Source: Streptomyces sp. ALI-76-A (GTDB lineage: Bacteria > Actinomycetota > Actinomycetes > Streptomycetales > Streptomycetaceae). Taken from it: a DNA stretch of 64,000 nucleotides. The position numbers were made by a program, and so were the translations under genes. Shown in pieces: positions 32,206 to 41,444 of the stretch. Under the pieces are notes generated by a model. It ran no database searches and was not told the origin of the DNA. It saw nothing but the letters and a program-made list of their open reading frames with translations. Each line of letters begins with the position of its first letter. Within the stretch, counting starts at the first letter, position 1. Location: positions 4,092,001 to 4,156,000 of the forward strand of contig NZ_JASVWB010000002.1 in assembly GCF_030287445.1 (NCBI RefSeq), written 5' to 3'.

Positions 32206-33405
32206 ATGGCCGACTCCCCAGCGTCCGCGAGCCCCGCGGAGCCGACACAGCACGCGGCGCACCCCGCGGAACGCCCCGTGTACGTCATCGGCGGCGGTCC
32301 CGGCGGACTCGCCACCGCGTACGCCCTGCGCGCCCGGGGCGTCCGCGCCGTCGTCCTGGAGAGGTCCGGCCGGGTCGGGGCGTCCTGGCGGCGCCACTAC
32401 GACCGGCTGCACCTGCACACCACCCGCCGGCTGTCGGCCCTGCCCGGACTGCCGATGCCGCGCCGGTTCGGGCGCTGGGTCGCCCGCGACGACGTGGTGC
32501 GCTACCTGGAGAAGTACGCCGAGCACCACGAGCTGGAGATCGTCACCGGCGTCGAGGTCTCCCGGGTCGAGCGTTCCCCCGACGGCACCGGCTGGCTGCT
32601 GCACGCCACCGGCGGCCGGCAACTGACCGGCGCCGCGGTCGTCGTCGCCACCGGCTACAACCACACCCCGCGCCTTCCCGACTGGCCCGGCCGCGCCGCC
32701 TACGCCGGCGAGTTCCTGCACGCCGGCGACTACCGCGGCCCGAAGCCCTTCGCGGGCCGTGACGTCCTCGTCGTCGGGGCCGGCAACACCGGCGCCGAGA
32801 TCGCCGTCGACCTGGTGGAGGGCGGCGCCGCACGGGTCCGGCTGGCGGTGCGGACGACTCCGCACATCGTGCGGCGCTCGACGGCCGGGTGGGCCTCCCA
32901 GTACACGAGCATCCTCGTACGGCGGCTGCCGGTCGGCCTGGTCGACCGGCTGGCGAGGCCCCTGGCGAAGCTCAGCGTGCCGGACCTGTCGGCCCGCGGA
33001 CTGCCCCGCCCCGACACCGGCCTCTACAGCCGGGTCCGGCAGGGGTCCATCCCGGTGCTGGACGTCGGCCTGGTCGACGCCGTGCGCGAGGGCCGCGTCG
33101 AGATCGTGGCCGCCGTCGACAGTTTCGAGGACGGCAAGGTGGTCCTCGCCGACGGCACCCGCGTCTCCCCGGACGCCGTGATCGCGGCCACCGGCTACGT
33201 CCGTGCCCTGGAGAACCTCGTCGGCCACCTCGACGTCCTCGACGCGCGCGGCAACCCCGTCGTCAACGGCGCCCGGGCCCCGCGCGACGCGCCCGGACTC
33301 TACTTCACCGGCTTCGTCACCCCCATCAGCGGCGCCCTGCGCGAGCTGGCGATCGACGCGCCGAAGATCGCGAAGGCGGTCGCCAAGCACACCGGAACGG
33401 CGTAG
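32206..33405 (+). CDS. FAD-dependent NAD(P)H monooxygenase (flavin-containing/BVMO-like), 399 aa
   Basis: A single-component flavoprotein. The FAD motif is VIGGGPGGLATAYALRARG, the NADPH motif VVGAGNTGAEIAVDL, and AATGYVRAL near the C-terminus is the conserved ATGY strand. The sequence between the dinucleotide domains resembles YUCCA/FMO-type enzymes; the Baeyer-Villiger fingerprint is not complete. The ATG at 32206 is chosen over the long open frame from 31816, which overlaps the permease. The 190 bp upstream of it carry no gene. No operator is present, so it seems outside the regulon. Confidence 0.85.
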   Translation: MADSPASASPAEPTQHAAHPAERPVYVIGGGPGGLATAYALRARGVRAVVLERSGRVGASWRRHYDRLHLHTTRRLSALPGLPMPRRFGRWVARDDVVRYLEKYAEHHELEIVTGVEVSRVERSPDGTGWLLHATGGRQLTGAAVVVATGYNHTPRLPDWPGRAAYAGEFLHAGDYRGPKPFAGRDVLVVGAGNTGAEIAVDLVEGGAARVRLAVRTTPHIVRRSTAGWASQYTSILVRRLPVGLVDRLARPLAKLSVPDLSARGLPRPDTGLYSRVRQGSIPVLDVGLVDAVREGRVEIVAAVDSFEDGKVVLADGTRVSPDAVIAATGYVRALENLVGHLDVLDARGNPVVNGARAPRDAPGLYFTGFVTPISGALRELAIDAPKIAKAVAKHTGTA

Positions 33406-33554
33406 ACACCTCTCAACTCTCCTACGTATTCCTCTTGTTACTTACGGGTCAGTTGTGCCCGGAGAGCTGTACGGCGCTGCCGCGCGGGGCCAGAATCTGA
33501 GCACTGTTCACTTTCTGGCTCCACCCCCACCTCTCGCTACGACGGAGGACGCAC

Positions 33555-35042
33555 GTGGCACGCGAAAGACAGCTCTCCCGACGCTCCCTGCTCGGCGGTG
33601 CCGCCGCCACGGCGGGCGCCGTCACCCTCACCACCACCGCCGCCGGTACGGCCGCCGCGGCCACCCGGTCCGTGGACGTCGCGATCGTCGGCGGCGGCCT
33701 CGCCGGCCTCACCGCGGCCCGTGACCTGGTCGCGGCCGGCCGGTCCGTGGCCGTCCTGGAGGCCCGTGACCGCGTCGGCGGCCGGGTCGTGGGCCTCCGG
33801 CTCGGCAACGGCTCGGTCACCGAGGGCGGCGGCGAGTTCATCGGCCCCACCCAGGACCGCATCAAGGCGCTGGCCGACTCCCTGGGCGTGGCGACCTTCC
33901 CGACCCACAACACCGGCAAGAACCTCCTGTACAAGGACGGCAAGAAGACCCCGTACGCCACCGACGGACTGCTCGGCGCGGTGCCGCCGGTCGACGCGGC
34001 CGGCCTCGCCAACGCGGCCGTCGTGCAGGCCATGCTGAACGACATGGCCAAGCAGATCCCGGTGAACGCGCCCTGGACCGCCGCGAAGGCCGAGGAGTGG
34101 GACCGGCAGACCTTCGAGACCTGGCTGCGCGCCAACGCCGTCATCCCGTCGGCCAAGTTCCTCCTCGACGTGGCCTGCACGTCGATCTTCTCGGCCGAAC
34201 CCCGGGAGCTGTCCCTCCTGTTCGTCCTCTTCTACATCGCCGCCGCCGGCAACGAGTCCGGCGCCGGCACCCTGGAACGCCTCACCGAGACCGCGAACGG
34301 CGCCCAGGAACTGCGCTTCGTCGGCGGCTCCCAGCTGGTGCCGGTCAAGCTCGCCGCCACGCTCGGCGACCGGGTGGTGCTGAACGCCCCGGTGCGCACG
34401 ATCACCCGGTCCGGCAGCCAGTACGTCGTGACGGCCGACGGCATCACCGTCACCGCCAGGAAGGTCGTCGTCGCCGCGCCCCCGCCCCTCGCCGCACGCA
34501 TCACCTACGACCCCCTCCTGCCGGCCGCCCGCGACCAGCTCACCCAGCGCCTGCCGATGGCCTCGGTCGGCAAGGCGATCGCGATCTACGACACCCCCTT
34601 CTGGCGGGCCGACGGACTCAACGGCCAGGTCGTCAGCGACACCGGCGTGGTCAGTTCCACCTTCGACAACTCCCCGCCCGACGCCTCGTACGGCGCGCTG
34701 ATGGGCTTCATCGAGGCCGACGAGGCCCGGGCGCTGGACGCGGCGAGCGAGGCGGAGGTCAGGGCGGCCGTCCTGAAGGACTACGTGCGGTACTTCGGCG
34801 AGAAAGCGGCCTCCCCCTCCTCCTTCGTCCTGCAACGCTGGAACAACGAGGCCTACACCCGTGGCGGCCCCGTCTCCATCGCCTCGCCCGGCGTGCTGAC
34901 CCAGTACGGTCCCGCCCTGCGCGCACCCGTCGGCGGCATCCACTGGGCCGGGACGGAGACGTCCACCCACTGGATGGGCTTCATGGACGGTGCCGTGCGC
35001 TCGGGCGAGCGGGTGGCGAAGGAGGTACTGGCGGCGCTGTAG
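33555..35042 (+). CDS. Tat-exported flavin monoamine oxidase, 495 aa
   Basis: An FAD-dependent amine oxidase. The N-terminus has a twin-arginine signal (RRSLLGG then a hydrophobic alanine-rich stretch to about residue 36), so the enzyme is probably exported folded. The FAD site is VAIVGGGLAGLTAARDL with ARDRVGGRV; GGGEFIGPTQDR, FVGGSQLV and the C-terminal IHWAGTETSTHWMGFMDGAVRSG are typical of monoamine/putrescine oxidases. GTG at 33555 after GGAGG. It probably deaminates extracellular amines with hydrogen peroxide release. No operator precedes it. Confidence 0.88.
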   Translation: MARERQLSRRSLLGGAAATAGAVTLTTTAAGTAAAATRSVDVAIVGGGLAGLTAARDLVAAGRSVAVLEARDRVGGRVVGLRLGNGSVTEGGGEFIGPTQDRIKALADSLGVATFPTHNTGKNLLYKDGKKTPYATDGLLGAVPPVDAAGLANAAVVQAMLNDMAKQIPVNAPWTAAKAEEWDRQTFETWLRANAVIPSAKFLLDVACTSIFSAEPRELSLLFVLFYIAAAGNESGAGTLERLTETANGAQELRFVGGSQLVPVKLAATLGDRVVLNAPVRTITRSGSQYVVTADGITVTARKVVVAAPPPLAARITYDPLLPAARDQLTQRLPMASVGKAIAIYDTPFWRADGLNGQVVSDTGVVSSTFDNSPPDASYGALMGFIEADEARALDAASEAEVRAAVLKDYVRYFGEKAASPSSFVLQRWNNEAYTRGGPVSIASPGVLTQYGPALRAPVGGIHWAGTETSTHWMGFMDGAVRSGERVAKEVLAAL

Positions 35043-35089
35043 CAGCCCCCGGCCGGTTCAGCGGGCAACCTTTGCGTGCAGGCCCGTTC

Positions 35090-35104
35090 CTGACTACCCG
35101 TCAG
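35090..35104. promoter_or_regulatory. Regulon operator 9 (CTGACTACCCGTCAG)
   Basis: Identical to operator 4. Forms a tandem pair with operator 10; TGTAAC between them (35108-35113) is -10-like, as in the 12318/12345 pair. Confidence 0.83.
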
Positions 35105-35113
35105 TTCTGTAAC

Positions 35114-35128
35114 CTGACACTGCGTCAG
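35114..35128. promoter_or_regulatory. Regulon operator 10 (CTGACACTGCGTCAG)
   Basis: Second of the pair, 24 bp from operator 9 and 48 bp before the ligase ATG. The expected transcription start would fall inside it. Confidence 0.78.
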
Positions 35129-35161
35129 TTGTTTGGCTGTCACACAGGAGCGGGCGGACCG

Positions 35162-37387
35162 ATGCTTGGATCAACCCACGGCACTCTCACCACCGACTCC
35201 CGCCGGGCCCGGGTCATCGCCTGTGGCGAGCGACCCGGGCCCGCCGTCCACGGCCGCCCCGCCGAGGCGGACGACCTCGATGTCAGCGGCCGGCCGCTGT
35301 ACGCCGCCGTCCCCGATCTGGACCGCTTCTTCCGGCCCGAGTCCGTCGCGGTGATCGGCGCCTCGGACACCGAGGGCCGGCCGAACACCGGTGTCACCCG
35401 GCAGCTGCTCGCCTGGTCCGAGCGGGTCGGGGCCCGGCTGCACCCGGTGCACCCCACCCGCCCGTCGGTCTTCGGCATCCCCTGCTCCCCCTCCGTCGCC
35501 GACCTGCCCGAGCAGGTCGATCTCGCCGTGCTGCTGATCGCCGACCCCCTTCCGGTGGTCGAGGAACTGGCCGAGGCCAAGGTGAAGTTCGCGGTCGTCT
35601 TCGCCTCCGGGTTCGCGGAGACCGGTGCGGAGGGCGCCGCCGCCCAGGCCCGGCTCGCCGCCGCCGTCGAACGCTCCGGGATGCGGCTGCTCGGCCCCAA
35701 CACCAACCTCAACGCCTTCGAGGAGTTCCGGGACGATCTGGAGGGGCCGGCCATCGCCCTGATCACCCAGTCCGGTCACCAGGGCCGCCCCGTCTTCGCC
35801 CTCCAGGAACTGGGCGTCCGCCTCTCCCACTGGGCGCCCACCGGCAACGAGGCCGACCTGGAGACCTCCGACTTCCTGTCCTACTTCGCCGAGCGGCCCG
35901 AGGTCGGTGCCATCGCCTGCTACATCGAGGGGCTCAAGGACGGCCGTTCCTTCCTGCTCGCCGCCGACCGCGCCGCCCGGCGCGGGGTGCCCGTCGTCGC
36001 CGTGAAGGCGGGCCGCACCGAGACCGGCGCCCGCACGGCCGCCTCCCACACCGGCAAGCTGACCGGCGCCGACACGGTGGTGGACGCGGCGATGCGGCAG
36101 TACGGGGTGATCCGGGTCGACGGCCTGGACGAACTCCAGGACACCGCCACCCTGCTGGCCCGCGCCCGGCCGCCCCGCGCGGACGGGGTCGTCGTCTACT
36201 CGATCTCGGGCGGCACGGGCGCGCACGTCGCCGACCTGGCCACCGAGGCCGGCCTGGAACTGCCGGCGCTGTCGGACGCCAAACAGGCCGAGCTGCACCA
36301 GTGGATACCCGCCTACCTGAACGTGGCCAACCCGGTCGACAACGGCGGCCACCCGGTCGGCGACCGGCGCGGCCGGAAGATCATCGACGCGATCCTGGAC
36401 GACCCGGCGGTGGGCGTGCTGATCTGCCCGATCACCGGGCCGTTCCCGCCGCTCAGCGACAAGCTCGTCCAGGACCTGGTGGACGCGGCCGAGCGGACGG
36501 ACAAGCTGGTGTGCGTGGTGTGGGGCTCGCCGGTCGGCACCGAGCCCGCCTACCGCGAGGTCCTGCTCGGCTCGACCCGCGTGGCCACCTTCCGCACCGT
36601 CGCCAACTGCGTCACGGCCGTCCGCGCCTACCTCGGACACCACCGGTTCGCGGACGGCTACCGCTCGCCCTTCGACTCCGCGCCCCGCACCCCCTCGCCC
36701 TCCTTCCGCAAGGCGCAGGCACTGATGCGCCCGGGAGAGCAGCTGAGCGAGCACGCGGCGAAGCAGCTGCTGCGGGCGTACGGCATCCGCGTGCCGCGTG
36801 AGCAGCTGGTGACCAGTGCGGCGGCGGCCGTGCGCGCGGCCGGGCTGGTGGGCTACCCGGTGGTGATGAAGGCGTCCGGCGCGCGGATCGCCCACAAGAC
36901 CGAGCTGGGGCTGGTGAAGATCGGGCTGACCTCGGCCAGCCAGGTCCGGGACGCCTACCGGGAGCTGACCGACATCGCGCGCTACGAGGACGTCCCGCTG
37001 GACGGCGTCCTCGTGTGCCAGATGGTCGAGCGGGGCGTCGAGATGGTCGTCGGCGTCACCCACGACGAGCTCTTCGGCCCGACCGTGACCGTGGGGCTCG
37101 GCGGGGTGCTGGTCGAGGTGCTGCGGGACACCGCCGTCCGCGTGCCGCCCTTCGGCGAGGAGCAGGCCCGCGACATGTGCGCCGAACTGCGCGGGCGGGC
37201 CCTGCTCGACGGGGTCAGGGGGCGCCCCCCGGCGGATCTGGACGCGCTGGTCGAAGTGGTCCTGCGGGTGCAGCGCATGGCGCTGGAACTCGGCGGCGAC
37301 CTCGCGGAACTCGACATCAACCCGCTGATGGTGCTGGGCCGGGGACAGGGAGCGGTGGCGCTGGACGCGCTGGCGGTGTGCAGCTGA
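35162..37387 (+). CDS. ADP-forming-type acyl-CoA synthetase (acetate-CoA ligase family), 741 aa
   Basis: A fused alpha-beta acid-CoA ligase. The N-terminal CoA-binding domain starts FFRPESVAVIGASDTEGRPN, followed by two succinyl-CoA-ligase-like domains (LITQSGHQG, VKAGRTETGARTAASHTGKLTG); the C-terminal ATP-grasp starts SEHAAKQLLRAYGIRVP and ends LAELDINPL. The phosphorylated His of the family should lie near GHQG (the usual motif has Ser-Gly-x-x-G). It makes or breaks an acyl-CoA with ATP or ADP. An extra 55-residue N-terminal segment precedes the CoA-binding domain. ATG at 35162 after AGGAG. Operator-controlled; substrate unknown. Confidence 0.88.
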   Translation: MLGSTHGTLTTDSRRARVIACGERPGPAVHGRPAEADDLDVSGRPLYAAVPDLDRFFRPESVAVIGASDTEGRPNTGVTRQLLAWSERVGARLHPVHPTRPSVFGIPCSPSVADLPEQVDLAVLLIADPLPVVEELAEAKVKFAVVFASGFAETGAEGAAAQARLAAAVERSGMRLLGPNTNLNAFEEFRDDLEGPAIALITQSGHQGRPVFALQELGVRLSHWAPTGNEADLETSDFLSYFAERPEVGAIACYIEGLKDGRSFLLAADRAARRGVPVVAVKAGRTETGARTAASHTGKLTGADTVVDAAMRQYGVIRVDGLDELQDTATLLARARPPRADGVVVYSISGGTGAHVADLATEAGLELPALSDAKQAELHQWIPAYLNVANPVDNGGHPVGDRRGRKIIDAILDDPAVGVLICPITGPFPPLSDKLVQDLVDAAERTDKLVCVVWGSPVGTEPAYREVLLGSTRVATFRTVANCVTAVRAYLGHHRFADGYRSPFDSAPRTPSPSFRKAQALMRPGEQLSEHAAKQLLRAYGIRVPREQLVTSAAAAVRAAGLVGYPVVMKASGARIAHKTELGLVKIGLTSASQVRDAYRELTDIARYEDVPLDGVLVCQMVERGVEMVVGVTHDELFGPTVTVGLGGVLVEVLRDTAVRVPPFGEEQARDMCAELRGRALLDGVRGRPPADLDALVEVVLRVQRMALELGGDLAELDINPLMVLGRGQGAVALDALAVCS

Positions 37388-37388
37388 G

Positions 37389-38216
37389 ATGACCATGTCC
37401 GATTCCCCCCGTGAGTCCGGAACATCCGCTGATTCATTGATACGGCACACCACTGACAACCACGTCTCGCACATCACCCTCAACCGCCCCGAGACCCGCA
37501 ACGCCCTCACCCCCGACCAGCGCGAACGCGTCATCCGGCTGCTCGACGAGGCCTCCGCGGACCCGGCGGTGCGAGCGGTCGTGATCACGGGCACCGGCCG
37601 AGGGTTCTGCGCGGGGGCCGACCTGCGCGCGGCCTCGACGACCGGCGAGCGCACCGCCGGTGACGTCGCCCGCACCATCCGGACCGGCGCCCAGCGGCTC
37701 GTCTCCGCCGTCCTCGACTGCGAGAAACCGGTGCTCGCCGCCGTGAACGGCACCGCGGCCGGCCTCGGCGCGCATCTCGCCCTCGCCTGCGACCTCGTCC
37801 TGGCCGCCGAGTCCGCCACGTTCATCGAGGTGTTCGTCCGGCGGGGGATCGTGCCGGACGGCGGCGGCGCGTATCTCCTGCCCCGGCTCGTCGGCCCGCA
37901 GCGGGCGAAGGAGCTGATGTTCTTCGGTGACGCGCTCACCGCGGCGGACGCCGAACGCCTCGGCCTGGTCAACCGCGTGGTACCGGACACGGACCTGGAC
38001 AGGACGGCCCGCGCCTGGGCCACGCGCCTCGCCGCCGGCCCGACCCGCGCCCTCGCCCTGACCAAGCAGCTCGTCAACGCCGCCCTGGACACCGACCGGG
38101 CCACCGCCTTCGCCGCCGAGGCCGCCGCGCAGGAGATCACGATGACGACGGCGGACGCGCGGGAGGGCGTACGCAGCTTCGTGGAGCGGCGCAGCCCCGA
38201 GTACGAAGGCCGTTAG
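37389..38216 (+). CDS. Enoyl-CoA hydratase (crotonase family), 275 aa
   Basis: A crotonase with better-preserved motifs than the 13972 paralogue: ITLNRPETRNALTP, GTGRGFCAGADLRA and NGTAAGLGAHLALACDLVLAAESA for the oxyanion hole, then RRGIVPDGGGAYLLPRLVG. The position normally held by a catalytic Glu is in the IEVFVRRG/IVPDGG region, where an Asp is seen, so isomerase or hydratase activity are both possible. Starts ATG 37389 or 37395, right after the ligase stop, so both are one operon. Confidence 0.87.
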   Translation: MTMSDSPRESGTSADSLIRHTTDNHVSHITLNRPETRNALTPDQRERVIRLLDEASADPAVRAVVITGTGRGFCAGADLRAASTTGERTAGDVARTIRTGAQRLVSAVLDCEKPVLAAVNGTAAGLGAHLALACDLVLAAESATFIEVFVRRGIVPDGGGAYLLPRLVGPQRAKELMFFGDALTAADAERLGLVNRVVPDTDLDRTARAWATRLAAGPTRALALTKQLVNAALDTDRATAFAAEAAAQEITMTTADAREGVRSFVERRSPEYEGR

Positions 38217-38281
38217 CCCGCCCCGGACGGACGGCCCGCCCCGGGCGGTCGGCTCTTCCGGTGGTCCGCCGGGCTTCCCAT

Positions 38282-38296
38282 CTGACGCTCCGTCAG
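38282..38296. promoter_or_regulatory. Regulon operator 11 (CTGACGCTCCGTCAG)
   Basis: Inverted repeat ending six bases before the first ATG of the flavin reductase. Confidence 0.82.
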
Positions 38297-38301
38297 CTTC
38301 A

Positions 38302-38910
38302 ATGAAAGGCGTGATGGGACAAGCAGGAATGGCCGAGGCCGCCGTCCGCTACCTCAGGTCGAGGCCCCGCACCGGCCCCGTGGAGGTCTTGCCGCGCCCG
38401 GAGCTGCGGTGCGTCCGCGAGGACGAGCGGGCACCGGTCGACCCGGCCGGGTTCCGGCGGGTGCTGGGGAACTTCGCGACCGGGGTGACCGTGGTCACCG
38501 CGCCCGCCACCGGCCCCGAGGACGGCCCCGCCGGCTTCGCCTGCCAGTCCTTCTCCTCCCTCTCCCTCGACCCGCCCCTGATCGTCTTCATGGTCGGCCG
38601 TACGTCGGCGACCTGGCCCCGCATCGCCCGCGCGGGCGTCTTCTGCGTGAACGTCCTCGGCGCCCACCAGGGCGAGCTGTGCCGCGGGTTCGCGGTGAGC
38701 GGCGGGGACAAGTTCGCGGGCGTGCGGTACGACGCGGCACCGGCCTCCGGTTCGCCGCGTCTGACCGGCGCGCTCGCCTGGATCGACTGCACGATCCACG
38801 CGGTGCACACCGGCGGCGACCACCTGATCGTGGTGGGCCGGGTGGACGCCCTGGGAGCGGTCGACGAGGACCGGCCGCCCCTGCTGTTCCACAAGGGCCG
38901 CTTCCTTTAG
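38302..38910 (+). CDS. Flavin reductase (HsaB-like), 202 aa
   Basis: An NAD(P)H:FMN oxidoreductase of the family that feeds two-component monooxygenases. FRRVLGNFATGVTVVTA, GFACQSFSSLSLDPPLIVFMV, GVFCVNVLGAHQGELCRGF and DCTIHAVHTGGDHLIVVGRV match HsaB, the sterol-degradation reductase, as I recall it. An extra 45 residues precede the domain, so a later start (ATG 38314 or 38329) is possible; the ATG at 38302 is six bases after the operator. No HsaA-type oxygenase is visible, so its partner may be one of the luciferase-like proteins at 2761 or 4768. Confidence 0.87.
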   Translation: MKGVMGQAGMAEAAVRYLRSRPRTGPVEVLPRPELRCVREDERAPVDPAGFRRVLGNFATGVTVVTAPATGPEDGPAGFACQSFSSLSLDPPLIVFMVGRTSATWPRIARAGVFCVNVLGAHQGELCRGFAVSGGDKFAGVRYDAAPASGSPRLTGALAWIDCTIHAVHTGGDHLIVVGRVDALGAVDEDRPPLLFHKGRFL

Positions 38911-38964
38911 GGCGCTTCCTCTGGGGGCGCTTCCTCCAGGGCCGCCCCCACCCGGCGCGACAGG

Positions 38965-40278
38965 TCAGCCCGCCCCCACCAGCGGGTCCGCCGCCGCGAC
39001 CGGCCTGCGGCGGATCACCAGCGCCATCAGCGCCGCCGCCGCGCACAGCGCGCCCGACGCGTACCAGACCATGTCGTACGAGCCGAAGGCGTCCCGCGCG
39101 ACACCGCCCAGGAAGGCCACCAGCGCGGCGCCGACCTGGTGCGAGGCCAGCACCCAGCCGAAGACGATCGCGCTGTCCTCGCCGTACCGCTCCCGGCACA
39201 GCGCCACGGTCGGCGGGACGGTGGCGACCCAGTCAAGGCCGTAGAAGACGATGAAGAAGAGCATCGGGGGGTGCACGCCGCCCGCCAGCAGCATCGGCAG
39301 GAAGAGCAGGGAGACGCCCCGCAGCGCGTAGTACAGCGCCAGCAGCCGGCGCGCCTCGAAGCGGTCCGTGAACCAGCCGGAGGCGATGGTGCCGACGACG
39401 TCGAACACGCCGATGACCGCGAGCAGCGAGGCCGCCGCCCGGACGGGGATGCCGTCGTCGTGGGCGGCGGGTACGAAATGGGTCTGGATGAGGCCGTTGG
39501 TGGAGGCCCCGCAGATGGCGAAGGTACCGGCGAGCAGCCAGAAGGGGCCGGTACGGGCGGCTTGGACCAGGACGGTGACGGCCCGGCGCGCGGCACCGGC
39601 CGCCGGCGGCGGCTTCGGCACGAACTCCGGTGCGCCGTACGGCATCAGCCCCAGGTCGGCCGGGTGGTCGCGCAGCAGCAGCCACACGAAGGGGACGACC
39701 GTGAGGGAGGCGAGGGCGACCGTGACGGCCGCCGGGCGCCAGTGGTGCGTCTCCACCATCCAGGACAGCAGCGGCAGGAAGACCAGCTGGCCGGAGGCCG
39801 AGGCGGCGGTGAGGATGCCGGTGACCAGCCCGCGCCGCTCGGTGAACCAGCGGTTGGTGACCGTCGCGGCGAAGGCCAGCGCCATCGAACCGGAACCGAG
39901 ACCGACGAGCAGGCCCCAGCACAGCATCAGCTGCCAGGCCGCCGTCATCCACACCGTCAGACCGGCACCGGCCGCGATCATGGTCAGCGCGGCCGCGACC
40001 ACCCGCCGGATGCCGAAACGGTCCATCAGCGCGGCCGCGAAGGGGGCGGTGAGCCCGTACAGCGCCAGATTGACCGAGACGGCCGCGCTGATCGTGCCGC
40101 GCGACCAGCCGAATTCCCGGTGCAGCGGGTCGATGAGCAGCCCGGGCAGGGAACGGAAGGCGGCGGCGCCGAGGATCGTCACGAAGGTGACGGCGGCGAC
40201 GAACCAGGCGGGGTGGACGCGGGTACGCCGAGCCGGGCGGCGCTCGGGAGCGGTGGCGGCTTCGGTTGTCTGGGGCAC
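38965..40278 (-). CDS. Major facilitator superfamily transporter, 437 aa
   Basis: A 12-helix secondary transporter. Helix 1 begins WFVAAVTFVTILGAAAF; the loop 2-3 motif is ALMDRFGIRRV; helices group as two sixes around a central loop near residues 210-235 (PPPAAGAARRA). It resembles oxalate/formate or monocarboxylate-type MFS carriers by general layout (GWSRGTISAAVSVNLALYG). I chose the GTG at 40278 after GGAAG; the open frame continues to 40323. No operator lies near it, so its link to the regulon is only by position. Confidence 0.87.
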   Translation of the reverse strand: MPQTTEAATAPERRPARRTRVHPAWFVAAVTFVTILGAAAFRSLPGLLIDPLHREFGWSRGTISAAVSVNLALYGLTAPFAAALMDRFGIRRVVAAALTMIAAGAGLTVWMTAAWQLMLCWGLLVGLGSGSMALAFAATVTNRWFTERRGLVTGILTAASASGQLVFLPLLSWMVETHHWRPAAVTVALASLTVVPFVWLLLRDHPADLGLMPYGAPEFVPKPPPAAGAARRAVTVLVQAARTGPFWLLAGTFAICGASTNGLIQTHFVPAAHDDGIPVRAAASLLAVIGVFDVVGTIASGWFTDRFEARRLLALYYALRGVSLLFLPMLLAGGVHPPMLFFIVFYGLDWVATVPPTVALCRERYGEDSAIVFGWVLASHQVGAALVAFLGGVARDAFGSYDMVWYASGALCAAAALMALVIRRRPVAAADPLVGAG

Positions 40279-40349
40279 GGCATAGAGCTTCCGGCCTGCC
40301 CGCTCTCCACTCCACTGGCCCAAAGGACAGGGTTCGCTAGGATCGGGCC

Positions 40350-41402
40350 ATGGATCCGGCCACCGGCTCGTCCGGCCTCCGCCCGCACCGCGTCGTCGTC
40401 CTCGCCCTCGACGGTCTGCTCCCGTTCGAGCTGGGCATCCCGCACCGGATCTTCGGACGGCCCAGGAACGCCCGGCGACAGCTCCTGTACGAGGTGATCA
40501 CCTGCTCGGTCCGGCCCCCGGGCCCGGTCGAGACCGACGCCGACTTCGACATCCACGTCCCGCACGGCCCCGAAGCCCTGGCCACCGCCGACACCGTGAT
40601 CATCCCGGCGTCCTACGAACTCGGCCCGGTCTTCGAGCAGGGCGTGCTGACCGGCGAACTGGCCGCCGCCCTCGCCCACATCCGCCCCGGCACCCGAATC
40701 GCCTCCATCTGCACCGGCGTCTACGTCCTGGCCGCCGCCGGTCTCCTCGACGGCCGGCCCGCCACGACGCACTGGGCCGAGGCCGAACACCTCCAGCGCC
40801 TCTTCCCGAAGGTCCGGGTCGACGCGGACGTCCTGTTCATCGACGACGGCGACATCCTGACCTCGGCGGGTGTCGCGGCGGGCATCGATCTGTGCCTGCA
40901 CATGGTCCGCCGGGACCACGGCACGGCGGTCGCCAACGAGGTGGCCCGCCGCACCGTCGTACCGCCGCACCGCGACGGCGGGCAGGCGCAGTACATCCAC
41001 CGGCCGGTGCCCGATCCGCAGCTGGCGACCACGACCACCGCCCGCGCCTGGGCACTGCGCCGCCTCCACGAGCCGATCCGGCTGCGGGACATGGCGGAGC
41101 GGGAGGCCATGTCCGTGCGCACCTTCACCCGCCGCTTCCGCGAGGAGGTCGGCGTCAGCCCCGGCCAGTGGCTGACCCGGCAGCGGGTGGAACGGGCCCG
41201 GCAGCTGCTGGAGTCCACCGGCCTGTCCGTCGACCAGGTGGCGAGGGACGCCGGCTTCGGCACCGCCCAGTCGATGCGGCAGCACCTCCAGGCGGTCCTC
41301 GGCGTCACCCCGACCGCGTACCGCCGTACCTTCCGGGCCGGGGGCGAGGGCTCCGACGCCGACGAGGCCCGCCGCCACGGCGCAGCCGGCGCCCCGCGCT
41401 GA
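40350..41402 (+). CDS. GlxA/FtrA-type AraC transcriptional regulator, 350 aa
   Basis: An N-terminal DJ-1/PfpI amidotransferase-like domain (residues 13-195; SICTGVYVLAAAGLLDGRPATTHW contains the nucleophile-elbow Cys) and a C-terminal AraC double helix-turn-helix (about 235-330; MSVRTFTRRFREEVGVSPGQWL, SVDQVARDAGFGTAQSMRQHL). Divergent from the MFS gene with about 70 bp between, so it probably controls it. ATG at 40350. Confidence 0.9.
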   Translation: MDPATGSSGLRPHRVVVLALDGLLPFELGIPHRIFGRPRNARRQLLYEVITCSVRPPGPVETDADFDIHVPHGPEALATADTVIIPASYELGPVFEQGVLTGELAAALAHIRPGTRIASICTGVYVLAAAGLLDGRPATTHWAEAEHLQRLFPKVRVDADVLFIDDGDILTSAGVAAGIDLCLHMVRRDHGTAVANEVARRTVVPPHRDGGQAQYIHRPVPDPQLATTTTARAWALRRLHEPIRLRDMAEREAMSVRTFTRRFREEVGVSPGQWLTRQRVERARQLLESTGLSVDQVARDAGFGTAQSMRQHLQAVLGVTPTAYRRTFRAGGEGSDADEARRHGAAGAPR

Positions 41403-41444
41403 ACGGGCCGCCCGCGCGCACCTCCCCCACCACCCGCAGTCCGC

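Noticed and set aside
32012..32626. 204-codon ORF overlapping the permease stop by ATGA
   Set aside because: Attractive overlap, but the second half is a frame-shifted shadow of the FAD monooxygenase and no domain is visible.
35171..38140. 989-codon minus-strand frame opposite the ligase and hydratase
   Set aside because: Shadow of well-supported plus-strand genes; no recognisable motif and unusual composition.
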